Positions 17,918-26,050 of a stretch of 64,000 nt of DNA are shown one piece after another. Location of the stretch: positions 1 through 64,000 of the forward strand of contig CAMDSH010000007.1 of the NCBI GenBank assembly GCA_945907045.1. The letters run 5' to 3'. The DNA is from Rhizobium sp. Q54. GTDB taxonomy: Bacteria > Pseudomonadota > Alphaproteobacteria > Rhizobiales > Xanthobacteraceae. The number at the start of each line of letters is the position of its first letter. Positions within the stretch are counted from its first letter, which is position 1. The position numbers and the translations under genes are program-made. The notes below the pieces were generated by a model that did no database searches, had not been told where the DNA came from, and worked only from the letters and a program-made list of their open reading frames with translations.

Positions 17918-18772
17918 ATGAAGCCCGCGCCGTTCATCCACCACGTTCCGAAGACCATCGAGGAAGCGCTGGCGATTCTCGCCGAAGTCGCGCCGCAGGA
18001 CGGCCGCGTGCTGGCAGGCGGGCAGAGCCTCGTACCGATCATGGCGTTCCGCATGGCGCGGCCCGCGCATCTCGTCGACATCAACGAGGTCAAAGGGCTG
18101 GACAAGCTTGCCGTCGAAGGCGGCAAACTGGTTATCGGTGCGCGCGTGCGCCACGCGGCGTTCCACAAGAATGTCGTGGATGGTCCACTCGGCAAGCTGC
18201 TCACTTACGTCGTGCGCCACATCGCGCATTATCCCATCCGCATGCGCGGCACGTTCTGCGGCAGCCTGGCTCACGCCGATCCTGCATCGGAGTGGTGCCT
18301 GGTGGCGGCGACGCTTGGCGGCGAAATCATCGCCAAGAGCAAACGCGGCGAGCGCGTGATTGCGGCTGCGAATTTCTTTGAAGGCATCATGTCCACGTCG
18401 CTGGCCGAGGACGAACTGCTGGCCGAGGCGAGGCTGCCGTTGCTGCCCGCCGACGCGAAATTCGGCTTCTACGAATTCAACCGCCGCGCCGGCGATTTTG
18501 CCATGGCCGCAGCGCTGGTCACCTATCGCGTGGCAGGCGGCAAGATCGCGGATGCGCGCGTCGGTGTCGGCGGCGCCGAGGACCGCCCGCGCCGGATTCC
18601 CGAAGCCGAAGCCGCACTGAACGGCAAGGCTGCCGGCGATGAAGCTTTCCGCGCGGCTGCGGAAGCGGCGGCGAAAGCCGTGGACCCGCTGGAAGATGTC
18701 CAGACCAGCGGCGAATACCGGCGCGATCTCGTCCGCGCCGTGGTGCGCCGCGCTTTGGAGCACAGCGCATGA
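17918..18772 (+). CDS. Xanthine dehydrogenase family, FAD-binding medium subunit (CoxM-like)
   Basis: FAD subunit of a three-component molybdenum hydroxylase, 284 aa. FAD-contact motifs are LAGGQSLVPIMAFRMARP near residue 30 and RMRGTFCGSLAHADPASE near residue 108, both typical of CoxM/NicD-like chains. The C-terminal domain continues to the usual length. It starts 3 bp after nadC and passes electrons from the Fe-S subunit (encoded 2.4 kb further on) to an acceptor. A 121-bp gap with palindromic repeats separates it from the first Mo subunit. Confidence 0.92.
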   Translation: MKPAPFIHHVPKTIEEALAILAEVAPQDGRVLAGGQSLVPIMAFRMARPAHLVDINEVKGLDKLAVEGGKLVIGARVRHAAFHKNVVDGPLGKLLTYVVRHIAHYPIRMRGTFCGSLAHADPASEWCLVAATLGGEIIAKSKRGERVIAAANFFEGIMSTSLAEDELLAEARLPLLPADAKFGFYEFNRRAGDFAMAAALVTYRVAGGKIADARVGVGGAEDRPRRIPEAEAALNGKAAGDEAFRAAAEAAAKAVDPLEDVQTSGEYRRDLVRAVVRRALEHSA

Positions 18773-18789
18773 TGCTCAACTCATTTCCC

Positions 18790-18876
18790 GCTCGTCCCCG
18801 CGAAAGCGGGGACCCAGGGCAGCAGTCACATCCCCTGCGATCACGCCACTGGATTCCCGCTTGCGCGGGAATGAGC
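18790..18876. repeat. Dispersed palindromic repeat pair in the coxM-coxL gap
   Basis: Two short hairpins lie in the gap between the FAD and Mo subunit genes: GTCCCCGC-GAAA-GCGGGGAC at 18794-18813 and ATTCCCGC-TTGC-GCGGGAAT at 18853-18872. Flanking words (GGACCCAG, CTGGATTCCCGC, GGGAATGAGC) match a small repeat family that I know from Bradyrhizobium and other proteobacterial intergenic regions. It interrupts an otherwise tightly packed operon and could stabilise or attenuate the transcript. Confidence 0.65.
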
Positions 18877-18893
18877 GGAGTGTGGATAAAGCC

Positions 18894-21230
18894 ATGAGCG
18901 CGCCCACCAAAGGCTCCGGCACAACCTGGGTCGGCCGCGCCATTCGCCGGCTGGAAGATCCCGCTCTGGTCACCGGACAGGGCCGCTTTACCGCGGATTT
19001 GCCCGCCGCGCACTGGGTGCGTTTCGTGCGCAGTTCGGTCGCCGTCGGAAAAATCACCAACATCGCAGCGCCGGAAGGCGCGCACGTCATCACCGCCGCC
19101 GATCTGAAGGGCGTGAAGCGCATCCGGCCGATGCTGCACAAGTTCAATTACATCCCCGTCGAGCAGCCGATCCTGGCGGAAGATGTCGTGCGCTTCGTCG
19201 GCGAACCGGTCGCAGCCGTGGTCGCAATGAGCGAAGAAGAAGCCGAAGACATCGCCGACCAGATCGAGGTTGAGATCGCCGAAACAAAACCGCTGGTCGA
19301 TGCGCGCGACGCAATCGCCAAGGGCGCGACGCTGGTGCATGCGCAGGTGCCGATTAACGTGATCGTCGAAGGTAAAGTGAGAACCCCGGATTTCGACGCT
19401 ACGTGGAAAGGCGCGCACAAAATAATCAAAGTGGACGCGCGCTCGCGCCGGCAGAATGCAACGCCAATGGAAGCGCGCGCCGGTCACGCGATCTACGAAG
19501 CTTCGACCGGCCGCGTCACCTTCACCTGCACGACGCAAATGCCGCATCTCATGCGCACGGCAATCGCCGATGTGCTGGGATTTCCCGAATCCGATCTGCG
19601 CGTGATCGCGCCCGATGTCGGCGGCGGCTTCGGACAGAAAATGTCGCTCGCCCCTGAATACGTCGTGCTGGTGTGGCTGGCGCGCAAATTCAAAAGCTCG
19701 TTTGCCTGGACCGAGGATCGCCGCGAAAATCTGATCGCCGGATTCCACAGCCGTGACCAGCACGTCACGCTCGAAGGCGCATTCGACAAAAATGCGAAAC
19801 TCGTCGCGCTCAACGCCGACATCCTTGCCAACATCGGCGCCTATTCGTGCTTCCCAACCACCTGTGGCGTCGAACCGCTGATGGCGATGGCGGAAATGCC
19901 GGGGCCGTACGACGTGCGGCAATACGCCTGCCTCTCGCGCGGCGTCATCACCAACACCTGCCCGATGGCGCCCTATCGCGGCGTATCACGCCCGGTCATT
20001 ACGTTTGTGCTCGAACGCCTGATGGACAAGGCCGCCGCCGCGTTCGGCATCGATCCGATCGAGATTCGCCGCCGCAACCTGATCGATAAATTTCCCTACA
20101 CATCGGCGATGGGTCTCGTGTTCGACGAAGCTACCTACAAGCAGACGATGGAAATGGCAGTCGAGCACATCGGCCTCCCCGCATTTCGAGTGCGGCAGAA
20201 AGAGGCGCGCGCAAAGGGCCGCCATCTTGGCATTGGCTTTGCAACCTTCTCCGAGCGCACCGGCTATGGCAGCCCGGCGTTCGCCGCGCGCGGCATGGAA
20301 ATCACCCCCGGCTGGGAGACGGTCATCTTGTCGATTGACCCATCCGGTTTCGTCGAGGCGCGCATCGGCTCCTCGCCGCACGGGCAAGGACTGCGTACGA
20401 CGCTGGCGCAGATCATCGCCGATGAACTCGGCATCACGCCGCAACTTATTAAAGTGATCCACGGCGACACCGACCGCGCGCCATACGGCTGGGGCACATT
20501 CGCCAGCCGCTCGCTGGTGATTTCCGGCGGCGCGACCCTCATTGCCGCGCGCAAGGTGCGCGCCAAGCTGATCAAAATCGCCAGCCACATGCTGGAAGCG
20601 GCGCCCGAGGACATCGTGCTGGAAGACGGCGCCGCGAAAGTGGCGGGCACCGACCGCAGTATCAGCATCGCGAAAATGGCGCGCGAGGCCTATCACCAGA
20701 CGCACCGTTTCAAGGGCGAGATTGAACCCGGCATCACCGAGACCGGAACTTACGATCCGCCCGGCACGTTTTCCAACGCCTGCCATGTCGCCATCGTCGA
20801 TGTCGATGTGGAAACCGGCCGCGTCGCAGTCGAAAAATTCCTGGTTGCGGAGGATGCCGGTCTCATCATCAATCCGATGATTGCCGATGGGCAGGTGCAT
20901 GGCGGCATCGCGCAGGGCATCGGCAACGCACTGCTGGAAGAGATCATCTACGACTCGGACGGCGGGATTCTCACCGCGACGCTCGCTGATTATTTGCCCC
21001 CGACCGCGCACGAAATTCCGCCGATCGAGTTGCATCACATCGAAACGCACACCAGCGCGTCCATCACCAAGGCGAAGGGCCTCGGCGAAGGCGGCACCAT
21101 CGGCGCGCCCGCCGCCGTTATCAACGCGATCAACGACGCGCTCTCGCCGTTCGGCGTTTCCATCGACGAAATGCCGGCGACGCCGCAGCGCATCCGCGCG
21201 GCATTGCGCGCAGCGGGGGAAGCGGCATGA
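18894..21230 (+). CDS. Xanthine dehydrogenase family, molybdopterin-binding large subunit 1
   Basis: Catalytic Mo subunit, 778 aa, starting ATG 18894 (MSAPTKGSGTTWVGRAIRRLEDP). Upstream in-frame codons run through the palindromic repeat and are rejected. Cofactor motifs are VGGGFGQKMS near residue 242 and SSPHGQGLRTTLAQI, and the catalytic Glu is in GLGEGGTIGAP near the C-terminus. The active-site loop reads PYRGVSRP, not the Cys-bearing AYRCSFR of form I CO dehydrogenase, so it should hydroxylate an aromatic heterocycle or aldehyde. It overlaps the 2Fe-2S gene by 4 bp. Substrate unknown. Confidence 0.9.
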   Translation: MSAPTKGSGTTWVGRAIRRLEDPALVTGQGRFTADLPAAHWVRFVRSSVAVGKITNIAAPEGAHVITAADLKGVKRIRPMLHKFNYIPVEQPILAEDVVRFVGEPVAAVVAMSEEEAEDIADQIEVEIAETKPLVDARDAIAKGATLVHAQVPINVIVEGKVRTPDFDATWKGAHKIIKVDARSRRQNATPMEARAGHAIYEASTGRVTFTCTTQMPHLMRTAIADVLGFPESDLRVIAPDVGGGFGQKMSLAPEYVVLVWLARKFKSSFAWTEDRRENLIAGFHSRDQHVTLEGAFDKNAKLVALNADILANIGAYSCFPTTCGVEPLMAMAEMPGPYDVRQYACLSRGVITNTCPMAPYRGVSRPVITFVLERLMDKAAAAFGIDPIEIRRRNLIDKFPYTSAMGLVFDEATYKQTMEMAVEHIGLPAFRVRQKEARAKGRHLGIGFATFSERTGYGSPAFAARGMEITPGWETVILSIDPSGFVEARIGSSPHGQGLRTTLAQIIADELGITPQLIKVIHGDTDRAPYGWGTFASRSLVISGGATLIAARKVRAKLIKIASHMLEAAPEDIVLEDGAAKVAGTDRSISIAKMAREAYHQTHRFKGEIEPGITETGTYDPPGTFSNACHVAIVDVDVETGRVAVEKFLVAEDAGLIINPMIADGQVHGGIAQGIGNALLEEIIYDSDGGILTATLADYLPPTAHEIPPIELHHIETHTSASITKAKGLGEGGTIGAPAAVINAINDALSPFGVSIDEMPATPQRIRAALRAAGEAA

Positions 21231-21709
21231 CCGAAAAATCCAACATCACGCTCAACATAAACGGGCGCAATCACGCTATCGGAGTCGAGCCGCGCCGCAC
21301 GCTCGCCGACGCCATCCGCGAGGATTGCGGGCAGACCGGCACTCATATCGGCTGCGAGCACGGCGTCTGCGGCGCCTGTACCGTGATCGTGGACGGCGAA
21401 CCGGTGCGCTCGTGCCTGATGTTCGCCGTGCAGGCGGCGGGTAAAAAAATTCGTACCGTCGAGGGTCTCGCCAAAGGCGACGAGTTGCACCCGATGCAGC
21501 GCGCCTTCATGGAGCACCACGGCCTGCAATGCGGCTTCTGCACGCCGGGATTCCTGATGCTCGCGGTCGGCGTGCTGGAGCGCGAACCGGACATCAGCAA
21601 CGAGGACTTGCTCGACGTGCTGGCGTCGAACCTCTGCCGCTGCACCGGCTACCAGAACATCATCAAAGCGGTGCGCGCCGCCGCCGCCGAGATGCGCGGC
21701 GCGCGCTGA
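21227..21709 (+). CDS. Xanthine dehydrogenase family, 2Fe-2S small subunit (CoxS-like)
   Basis: Electron-transfer subunit, 160 aa, with two [2Fe-2S] clusters. The plant-ferredoxin-type ligands are C43, C48, C51 and C63 (IGCEHGVCGACTV ... RSC), and the helical-domain ligands are C102, C105, C137 and C139 (QCGFCTPG ... NLCRCTGY). All eight are present. It lies between two Mo subunit genes with 4-bp and 1-bp overlaps, so a single small subunit probably serves both large chains. Confidence 0.95.
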   Translation: MTEKSNITLNINGRNHAIGVEPRRTLADAIREDCGQTGTHIGCEHGVCGACTVIVDGEPVRSCLMFAVQAAGKKIRTVEGLAKGDELHPMQRAFMEHHGLQCGFCTPGFLMLAVGVLEREPDISNEDLLDVLASNLCRCTGYQNIIKAVRAAAAEMRGAR

Positions 21710-23985
21710 TGGGCAAGGGCTTCATCGGCCGTTCGGTGCCGCGGCTGGAGGACCGGCCGCTGCTCGAAGGCCGGGGGCGCTTCGCGGCGGATATTTCTTT
21801 TCCCGATCAGCTTCACATGCGCGTGGTGCGCTCCTCGCACGCGCATGGAAAAATTATGTCCATAGACGCTGACGCCGCCCGCGCGATGCCCGGCGTGCAT
21901 GCAATATGGACCGCGCAGAACGTAACCGAAATTCCACCCATCGATTTTCGTCTCACGCCGGTGAAAGGACTTGAGCCTTACCGGCAGCGCGTGCTGGCGA
22001 CGGAGCGCGTCCGCTATGTCGGCGAGCCGGTCGCGGTGATCTTCGCCGAGAGCGCCTATCTCGCCGAGGACGCCGCCGAGCAGGTCGTGGTCGAGGTGGA
22101 AGAACTGCCGGTCGTTTTGCGTGCTACTCAAAAGCCGGCTGAATTCGCGCCGAGCCTGACCACCGAACCGGTTGTGATCCGGAAAGGCTACGGCGACGTG
22201 GATGCCGCATTCAAGACCGCGCACGGCGTCGTCGAACTTGAACTCTCCATCGGGCGTCACTCCGGCGTTCCGATGGAAACGCGCGGCGCCATCGCGCGCT
22301 ATGACGCCGCCCGCGACATGCTGGAAATGTACGGCGCGGCGAAAGTGCCTCACTGGAACCGCGACCAGATCGCGCGCCTGCTTGGCCGCGCGCCTGCCTC
22401 GGTTAATCTCTTCGAGGGCCATGTCGGCGGCGGCTTCGGCATTCGCGGCGAACTTTATCCGGAGGACGTGCTGGTTTGCGCCGCCGCGTTGCGTTTCAAG
22501 CGGCCGGTGAAGTGGATCGAAGACCGCCGCGAACATCTCCTCGCCGCCAATCACTCGCGCCAGCAGACGCACCGCATTCGCGCCGCCATTGACCGGGCTG
22601 GCCGCATTCTCGCCATCGACGATGACTTCTTTCATGACCAGGGGGCATATGTCCGCACCCACGGCGCGACGGTGCCCGATCTTGCCGCCGCCATGCTGCC
22701 CGGCCCCTATCGCGTGCCGGCCTATCGCGCGGCGGGACACATCCGCCTCACCAACAAGACACCGGGCGGCACCTATCGTGCGCCGGGACGCTTCGAGAGC
22801 ACCTTTGTGCGCGAGCGGCTGCTCGATGCCATCGCGGCTAAGGTAAAAATCGATACGGTCGAAGTGCGGCGGCGCAATCTGATCGCAAGCGCCGAGATGC
22901 CATACACGCTCGGCCTCGACACGCTCGGCACCAAGATCGTTTATGACTCCGGCGATTACGCACGGCTGCTCGACAAGGCGCTCGCCGGCATCTCGTGGGA
23001 AAAAACGCAGGCACAACTGAAAAAACGCCGCGCAGCGGGCGAGCGCGTCGGTCTCGGACTCGCGATGTTTGTGGAAAAAAGCGGGCTCGGGCCATCCGAT
23101 CTGGTCCGCATCGCGGTCGAGCCGTCCGGCGAGATCGAGGTCGTCACCGGCTCGGCCTCCGTCGGTCAGGGCATGGAGACCGTGCTGGCGCAAATCTGCG
23201 CCGACACGCTTGGCGTCGACTACGCACGCGTGCGCATCATTCACGGCCAGACCGACCGCATCGAACAGGGCGGTGGCGCTTATGCGTCGAGAGTCACGGT
23301 GATGACCGGCGAGGCGACGCGGCGCGCAGCGGCGGCGCTGCGCGAGATGGCGCTCAACGTCGCGGCGGGCCTGATGCAAACCACGCCCGCCGCGCTCGAC
23401 ATCGCGAACGGCGAAATCACGCGCAAGGACCGCACCGGCGCATCCATGCAAATAGGCGATGTCGCGCTGGCGATGTCGAAAAATTCCGAACGGCTGATCG
23501 CGGAAGGCTTCTACGAATACAGCCACATGGTTTACCCGTATGGCCTGCACATCGCGCAACTGCGCGTGGATGCCGAGACCGGCGGCGTGGCAATCGAGCG
23601 CTATCTCGTCGCCTACGACATCGGCCGCGCGGTCAATCCGATGCTGATCGAAGGCCAGATCGTCGGCGGCGTGGCGCAAGGTTTAGGCGGCGCGCTGTAC
23701 GAGGAATTTCTCTACGACGACAACGGCGAGCCGCTCTGCGTCAACTTCGCCGATTATCTGATGCCGACGGCGAACGAAATTCCGCGCGTCGAGATAATCC
23801 TCACCGAAGACGCGCCGAGCCCGCTCAATCCGCTCGGGTTGAAAGGCGCGGGCGAAGCTGGGGCCAACGCCGTGGGCGCTGCCATCGCCGCCGCCATCGA
23901 CGATGCGTTGCAGATGCCAGGCGCGGTGACTCAGCTTCCCGTCTCGCCGCAGCGGCTAAAAGCAATCATGCAGAAGAAAGTTTGA
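21709..23985 (+). CDS. Xanthine dehydrogenase family, molybdopterin-binding large subunit 2
   Basis: Second catalytic Mo subunit, 758 aa, starting at ATG 21709, which overlaps the small-subunit stop as TGATG. It carries GHVGGGFGIRGEL, GSASVGQGMETVLAQ and the catalytic Glu in LKGAGEAGANAVG. The loop reads TYRAPGRFES, again not CO dehydrogenase form I. It is clearly a paralogue of large subunit 1, not a tandem duplicate of recent origin: the N-termini (GRSVPRLEDRPLLEGRGRF and GRAIRRLEDPALVTGQGRF) align but differ throughout. It converges on a MarR gene 3 bp away. Confidence 0.9.
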   Translation: MGKGFIGRSVPRLEDRPLLEGRGRFAADISFPDQLHMRVVRSSHAHGKIMSIDADAARAMPGVHAIWTAQNVTEIPPIDFRLTPVKGLEPYRQRVLATERVRYVGEPVAVIFAESAYLAEDAAEQVVVEVEELPVVLRATQKPAEFAPSLTTEPVVIRKGYGDVDAAFKTAHGVVELELSIGRHSGVPMETRGAIARYDAARDMLEMYGAAKVPHWNRDQIARLLGRAPASVNLFEGHVGGGFGIRGELYPEDVLVCAAALRFKRPVKWIEDRREHLLAANHSRQQTHRIRAAIDRAGRILAIDDDFFHDQGAYVRTHGATVPDLAAAMLPGPYRVPAYRAAGHIRLTNKTPGGTYRAPGRFESTFVRERLLDAIAAKVKIDTVEVRRRNLIASAEMPYTLGLDTLGTKIVYDSGDYARLLDKALAGISWEKTQAQLKKRRAAGERVGLGLAMFVEKSGLGPSDLVRIAVEPSGEIEVVTGSASVGQGMETVLAQICADTLGVDYARVRIIHGQTDRIEQGGGAYASRVTVMTGEATRRAAAALREMALNVAAGLMQTTPAALDIANGEITRKDRTGASMQIGDVALAMSKNSERLIAEGFYEYSHMVYPYGLHIAQLRVDAETGGVAIERYLVAYDIGRAVNPMLIEGQIVGGVAQGLGGALYEEFLYDDNGEPLCVNFADYLMPTANEIPRVEIILTEDAPSPLNPLGLKGAGEAGANAVGAAIAAAIDDALQMPGAVTQLPVSPQRLKAIMQKKV

Positions 23986-23988
23986 CGC

Positions 23989-24456
23989 TCAGGTCAGCTT
24001 GGTCAGAAGCTTCCCGATTGCGCGCTGTTCTTCCGGAGTCAGCGGCGCCAGCGTCGCCGCGGTAATCTCGGCGGCCACCTTCACAGCCACCTCCGTCACC
24101 TGCCGTCCGCGCTCGGTGAGCGCAACGTCCATGCGGCGGCGGTCCTTCGGATCGTCGGAGGTGATGACGAAGCCGCGCACGCGCAGCCGGTCGACCACGC
24201 CCTTGATTGTCGCGGCGTCGAGATAGATCAGCCGGCCGAGATGGTTCTGCGAGCACGGCCCCACTTCCAGCAGCTTGGCGAGCGCCGCGAACTGCGTCTG
24301 CGTCAAATCCTCGACCATGCGCGAAGTGAATATCGAAGTGTGCCGCTGCATGGCGACGCGCATCAGGAAGCCGGGCTGGATGTCGAGCAGATAGCCGGAC
24401 GCTTCGGCGGGCTCCACCTTGCCGGGCAGCACTTTGAGCTTTTCACGCCGCAACAT
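23989..24456 (-). CDS. MarR-family transcriptional regulator
   Basis: Winged-helix regulator, 155 aa from ATG 24456, chosen because GAAAGG lies 9 bp ahead; an ATG at 24498 adds 14 residues. The DNA-binding region is LTQTQFAALAKLLEVGPCSQNHLGRLIYLDAATIKGVVDRLRVRGFV, with the wing SDDPKDRRRMDVALTERG. MarR proteins usually sense aromatic acids or CoA-thioesters and bind short palindromes. It sits between the Mo hydroxylase operon and Liv system 2, both of which have the TTTGTATGCAAA palindrome ahead, so it is the best in-window candidate for its regulator. Confidence 0.9.
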   Translation of the reverse strand: MLRREKLKVLPGKVEPAEASGYLLDIQPGFLMRVAMQRHTSIFTSRMVEDLTQTQFAALAKLLEVGPCSQNHLGRLIYLDAATIKGVVDRLRVRGFVITSDDPKDRRRMDVALTERGRQVTEVAVKVAAEITAATLAPLTPEEQRAIGKLLTKLT

Positions 24457-24542
24457 CAGAAAGCGCCTTTCAATGAAATCATACGCCGGTCTTTTCATGC
24501 GGCGAAAGGGATAAATTCGGGTTCTACATGCCCCGTCCGACT

Positions 24543-25283
24543 TTATACCGTTAGATAAGCGCGCTGTACGTCCACGTTCTCGGCCAGCTGCGGCATCGTT
24601 CCCTGCCAGCGAATCTGCCCCTTCTCCAGCATGTAGACCCGGTCCGACACCAGTTGCGCGAAGTGCACGTTCTGTTCGGAAAGGAGGATCGACAGCCCTT
24701 CTTTTTTCAGCTCGATGATGGTGTTGGCCATCTGCTCGACGATGAGCGGCGCGACGCCTTCCGACGGTTCGTCCAGCAATACGAGAAGCGGATTTCCCAT
24801 CAGCGTACGCGCCACCGTGAGCATCTGCTGTTCGCCGCCGCTCATACGCCCGCCGGGGCGGTTCGGCATCTCGGCGAGATTGGGAAACAGCGCGAACAGT
24901 TTTTCCGGCGACCAGGTTGGGGCGGGCGTACCGTCGGAGAAAGTGCGCGGCGGCTGGCGGCCGATGTCGAGATTTTCCGTCACGGTGAGATCGACGAATA
25001 TCCGCCGGTCCTCCGGCGTAAATCCAAGACCGAGCCGCGCAATTTCGAACGGCTTGAGGCGCGAGATGTCGCGGCCGTTGAAATGCACGGCGCCCTGGCG
25101 TTGCGCGATCATGCCCATCAGGGCCTTGATGGTCGTCGATTTTCCGGCGCCATTGCGGCCCATCAGCGCCACCACTTCGCCGCGCCCGACCTCGAAGTTC
25201 AAATCGTAAAGAATGCGCGCGGCGCCGTAGAACGCACTCAGGTTTTCGACCTTCAGCATGGCTCCGTTTGTTACGTCGCTCAT
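24543..25283 (-). CDS. livF: Branched-chain-type ABC importer ATPase LivF (system 2)
   Basis: ATPase, 246 aa, start ATG 25283 overlapping the livG stop by 4 bp. Walker A is GRNGAGKSTTIKALMG, signature MSGGEQQMLTVARTLMGNP, Walker B LLVLLDEPSEGVAP, with SEQN at the H-loop region. It is the last gene of the importer operon and is separated by 86 bp from the MarR gene transcribed in the same direction, so both may be on one transcript. Confidence 0.93.
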   Translation of the reverse strand: MSDVTNGAMLKVENLSAFYGAARILYDLNFEVGRGEVVALMGRNGAGKSTTIKALMGMIAQRQGAVHFNGRDISRLKPFEIARLGLGFTPEDRRIFVDLTVTENLDIGRQPPRTFSDGTPAPTWSPEKLFALFPNLAEMPNRPGGRMSGGEQQMLTVARTLMGNPLLVLLDEPSEGVAPLIVEQMANTIIELKKEGLSILLSEQNVHFAQLVSDRVYMLEKGQIRWQGTMPQLAENVDVQRAYLTV

Positions 25284-26050
25284 GTCGCCGCTCCCGCGCG
25301 CGCGAAGGTCTTGCCGGTGCCGAAATAAACTTCCCGCACCTGCGGATTGTCGCGGATCGACTTGGCGTTGCCGTCGGCAATTAATTTACCCCGCGCCAGC
25401 ACGATGATGCGGTCGGCGAAGGCAAACACCACGTCCATCGAATGCTCGGTAAACAGCACTGAGATGCCACGCTCGACCACCAGCCGTTTCACCAGCGCGA
25501 TGAGATCGTTGCGCTCACGCGGCGCCATCCCGGCGGTCGGCTCATCCATCAGCAGCAGGCGCGGATCGTTGGCGAGCGCGATGGCAAGTTCGATTCTCTT
25601 GACGTCGCCATAGGCGAGTTCGCGGCTCGGGCGGTCGGCGGCTTCATGCATGCCGACCTGATGCAGCAAGTCGAGCGCGCGCTCGCGGTGCCGCGATGCC
25701 GCCGGTTTCCAGAGGCGAAACGTTTCGCCGGCGTGCGAAATCAGCGCCATCTGCACGTTCTCAGCCACCGTCATCGACCCGAACGTCGCCGTCACCTGGA
25801 ACGTGCGACCGACGCCGAGCCGCCAGATGTCACGCGGCACGAGTCCTGTGAGATTTTTCTCCTCGAACCAGATGCTGCCGGAATCCGGCGCCAGCTGGCC
25901 GTTGATCATGTTGAAGCAGGTGGATTTGCCCGCGCCGTTCGGGCCGATCATGGCGAGAAACTCGCCACGCTTGACCTCGAAGCTCACTTCGTTGACGGCG
26001 CGCACGCCGCCAAACGCTTTCGACAGGCTGCGGATGGAAAGATCGCTCAT
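25280..26050 (-). CDS. livG: Branched-chain-type ABC importer ATPase LivG (system 2)
   Basis: ATPase, 256 aa, beginning MSDLSIRSLSKAFGG at ATG 26050; the frame stays open far upstream inside the permease gene but that is a shadow. Walker A is GPNGAGKSTCFNMING, Walker B RLLLMDEPTAGMAPRERND, and the H-loop FTEHSMDVVF. The signature region reads RELAYGDVKRIELAIAL, with a degenerate LSGGQ as is common in LivG. It overlaps both neighbours by 4 bp. Confidence 0.92.
   Translation of the reverse strand: MSDLSIRSLSKAFGGVRAVNEVSFEVKRGEFLAMIGPNGAGKSTCFNMINGQLAPDSGSIWFEEKNLTGLVPRDIWRLGVGRTFQVTATFGSMTVAENVQMALISHAGETFRLWKPAASRHRERALDLLHQVGMHEAADRPSRELAYGDVKRIELAIALANDPRLLLMDEPTAGMAPRERNDLIALVKRLVVERGISVLFTEHSMDVVFAFADRIIVLARGKLIADGNAKSIRDNPQVREVYFGTGKTFARAGAAT

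Noticed and set aside
17033..18763. Long open frame on the minus strand (about 576 codons) across nadC and the FAD-subunit gene
   Set aside because: It is the antisense shadow of two well-supported plus-strand genes in GC-rich DNA; the translation is Arg/His/Asp-rich low-complexity sequence with no family motifs. The similar long antisense frames over 21649-23679, 3844-5295 and 44596-45948 are rejected for the same reason.
18894..23985. Aerobic CO dehydrogenase (coxMSL)
   Set aside because: Neither large subunit has the Cys-containing active-site loop (AYRCSFR) of form I; the loops read PYRGVSRP and TYRAPGRF, and no coxDEFG accessory genes are present.
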